NCBI GenBank assembly: GCA_008501655.1 | Contig: QQUK01000237.1 | Span: forward strand, 1-13,519 | Direction: 5' to 3' | Source of the DNA: Calditrichota bacterium | GTDB lineage: Bacteria > Zixibacteria > MSB-5A5 > GN15 > FEB-12 | DNA length: 13,519 nt | Shown: positions 12,371 through 13,519 of the stretch, piece after piece | Layout: every line of letters begins with the position of its first letter | How positions within the stretch are numbered: the stretch's first letter is position 1 | Translations under genes and position numbers: made by a program | The notes under the pieces: model-generated | Database searches by the model: none | What the model saw: the letters and a program-made list of their open reading frames with translations, nothing else | What the model was told of the DNA's origin: nothing

Positions 12371-13519
12371 ATGGAGCATCTTTCTATATTATTTTTATTC
12401 GATTCAGGTGATACAAAAACCGGATTACATAATTTGTACAATGAATTAGGTAAAGAACATGACTGTATACATATTACCCAGGTTGAAGAAGCATCGGAAT
12501 TGATAAAATCAAAAAAGATTGATGTTGTGATTTGTGAAACTGATATTAATGGCAAAAGCGGTATTGAATTTCAAAAATTTGTTTTTAACTCACAAAGTCA
12601 GATTGTTAGATTCCTTTATTCAGATACAACCGATAAAGAGTTGGTATATAAGTCGACAAAATTTATTCATCAATACATTACTTCGGACTGTAAACCGAAT
12701 CAGTTTGTTTCAATTATAAAGAATACAATCGGACTGAGGGAATTGCTCAATGACCGGAAATTACATGAAAAACTAAACAGTATTTCTTCTCTTCCTACAC
12801 CACCTGATATTTATCAAAAACTGATGTCAGAACTTCAGAAAGATGATGTTTCAATTAGAAACGTTGCAGATGTAATAAAAAAGGATGTATCTATAACAGC
12901 CAAAATTTTACAAATAGTAAATTCGGCTTTTTTTGGAATGAAAACTCACGTTGAAAGTCCTCTCCATGCTGTCAATCTACTTGGTATCGATACCGTAAAA
13001 AGTTTAGTTATGACTGCAGGTGTGTTTACACAGTTTTCAGAATCTTCAGATTCAGGGTTCACTATTGAATCAATTTATGATAAATCAGTAACTGTAGGCG
13101 CTACTGCCCGACACCTTGCTAATTCTCTGGGAATGCTGACGAAACAAACCGAAGAGGCTTTGATGGCCGGTATGCTTCATGATGTCGGTAAATTAATAAT
13201 GATGCAGTATTTTCCGGAAGAACTTCGTAAATCGGTAATCCTTTCTAAGGAAAAGGAGATACCTCTTTTTGAAGCTCAAAAAGAGATTTTTGGAATTTCA
13301 GATGCGATCTTAGGAGCATATTTATTATCTTTGTGGGGACTTCTTCAATCAATATTGGAAGCCCTTCCACTACACTATCCTCCTTCCGAGACTCCTGTTC
13401 CGCTGACGAATGTCACCACAGCTGTTCATCTCGCATATGCATTCACCCATGATCTTTCTCATAATATTAACGCCTTAACCAAATCCGCCGTATGTCAACG
13501 CTATATAGAAAAAATCGGA
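12371..13519 (+). CDS. Degenerate receiver (pseudoreceiver) - HDOD domain signalling protein (C-terminus beyond window)
   Basis: 383 codons are open to the window edge. Residues about 3-122 have the pattern of a response-regulator receiver (DVVICETDINGKSGIEF and FLYSDTTDKELVYKSTKFIHQYITSDC), but the usual phosphate-accepting Asp is Glu56, the conserved Lys is Ser105, and only one of the acidic pair near the N-terminus is kept (Asp11). It is therefore unlikely to be switched by phosphorylation. From about 138 comes an HDOD domain (SLPTPPDIYQKLMSEL, ADVIKKDVSITAKILQIVNSAFFG, VNLLGIDTVKSLV) with a preserved HDVGK at 270-274. HDOD proteins act in signalling and cell-state control, mostly without known catalysis. 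The order receiver then HDOD is common in bacteria. The start is well fixed by AAGGAG. What follows the HDOD domain is not visible. Confidence 0.85.
   Translation, partial: MEHLSILFLFDSGDTKTGLHNLYNELGKEHDCIHITQVEEASELIKSKKIDVVICETDINGKSGIEFQKFVFNSQSQIVRFLYSDTTDKELVYKSTKFIHQYITSDCKPNQFVSIIKNTIGLRELLNDRKLHEKLNSISSLPTPPDIYQKLMSELQKDDVSIRNVADVIKKDVSITAKILQIVNSAFFGMKTHVESPLHAVNLLGIDTVKSLVMTAGVFTQFSESSDSGFTIESIYDKSVTVGATARHLANSLGMLTKQTEEALMAGMLHDVGKLIMMQYFPEELRKSVILSKEKEIPLFEAQKEIFGISDAILGAYLLSLWGLLQSILEALPLHYPPSETPVPLTNVTTAVHLAYAFTHDLSHNINALTKSAVCQRYIEKIG

Overview
The window looks like a chromosomal segment of a Gram-negative, didermic bacterium with moderately AT-rich DNA. The envelope genes suggest an uncultured member of the FCB group or a nearby candidate phylum: two PorV/UPF0164-type outer-membrane barrels, one of them fused to an SppA peptidase, a patatin with POTRA and Omp85 barrel, and a DUF4097 beta-strand-repeat protein. 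This taxonomic guess is an inference; no marker gene is present. Nearly the whole window is coding. No tRNA, rRNA, insertion sequence or CRISPR array was seen.

Layout. (1) Bases 1-2996, minus strand: a tightly packed operon reading trmH-type rRNA/tRNA methyltransferase -> DUF4097 secreted protein -> barrel-SppA fusion (cut by the window edge), each junction overlapping by a few bases. (2) 2990-6343, plus strand: a promoter overlapping the trmH start drives a patatin/Omp85 protein, followed by a c-type haem lipoprotein of the DUF3365 (Tll0287-like) family behind a perfect 12-bp-arm palindrome. (3) 6345-8097, minus strand: a PorV-like barrel, and a secreted Cys/Ala/Lys-rich protein with an HMA metal-binding domain, which has a perfect TTGACA/TATAAT promoter and a strong intrinsic terminator. 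(4) 8299-11359, plus strand: an arsenic-resistance operon arsR - acr3 - arsC, with a predicted leaderless arsR whose operator covers the -10 box. Only 24 bases after arsC lies a secreted protein with an array of LIM-like zinc modules and a DA1-like HExxH metallopeptidase domain. (5) 11383-12143: a Crp/Fnr-family regulator with its own promoter. (6) 12371-13519: a pseudoreceiver-HDOD signalling protein, cut by the right edge.

How they fit together. ArsR should release its operator on binding arsenite, turning on the Acr3 efflux pump and the thioredoxin-coupled arsenate reductase. Two predicted secreted thiol-rich proteins flank this core: the HMA/Cys-rich protein on one side and the LIM-DA1 protease on the other. 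Their link to arsenic or metal stress is inferred from position only, but this is the most interesting part of the window. Four promoters readable by eye share a 16-bp spacer between sigma70-like boxes, which helped in choosing starts and operators.
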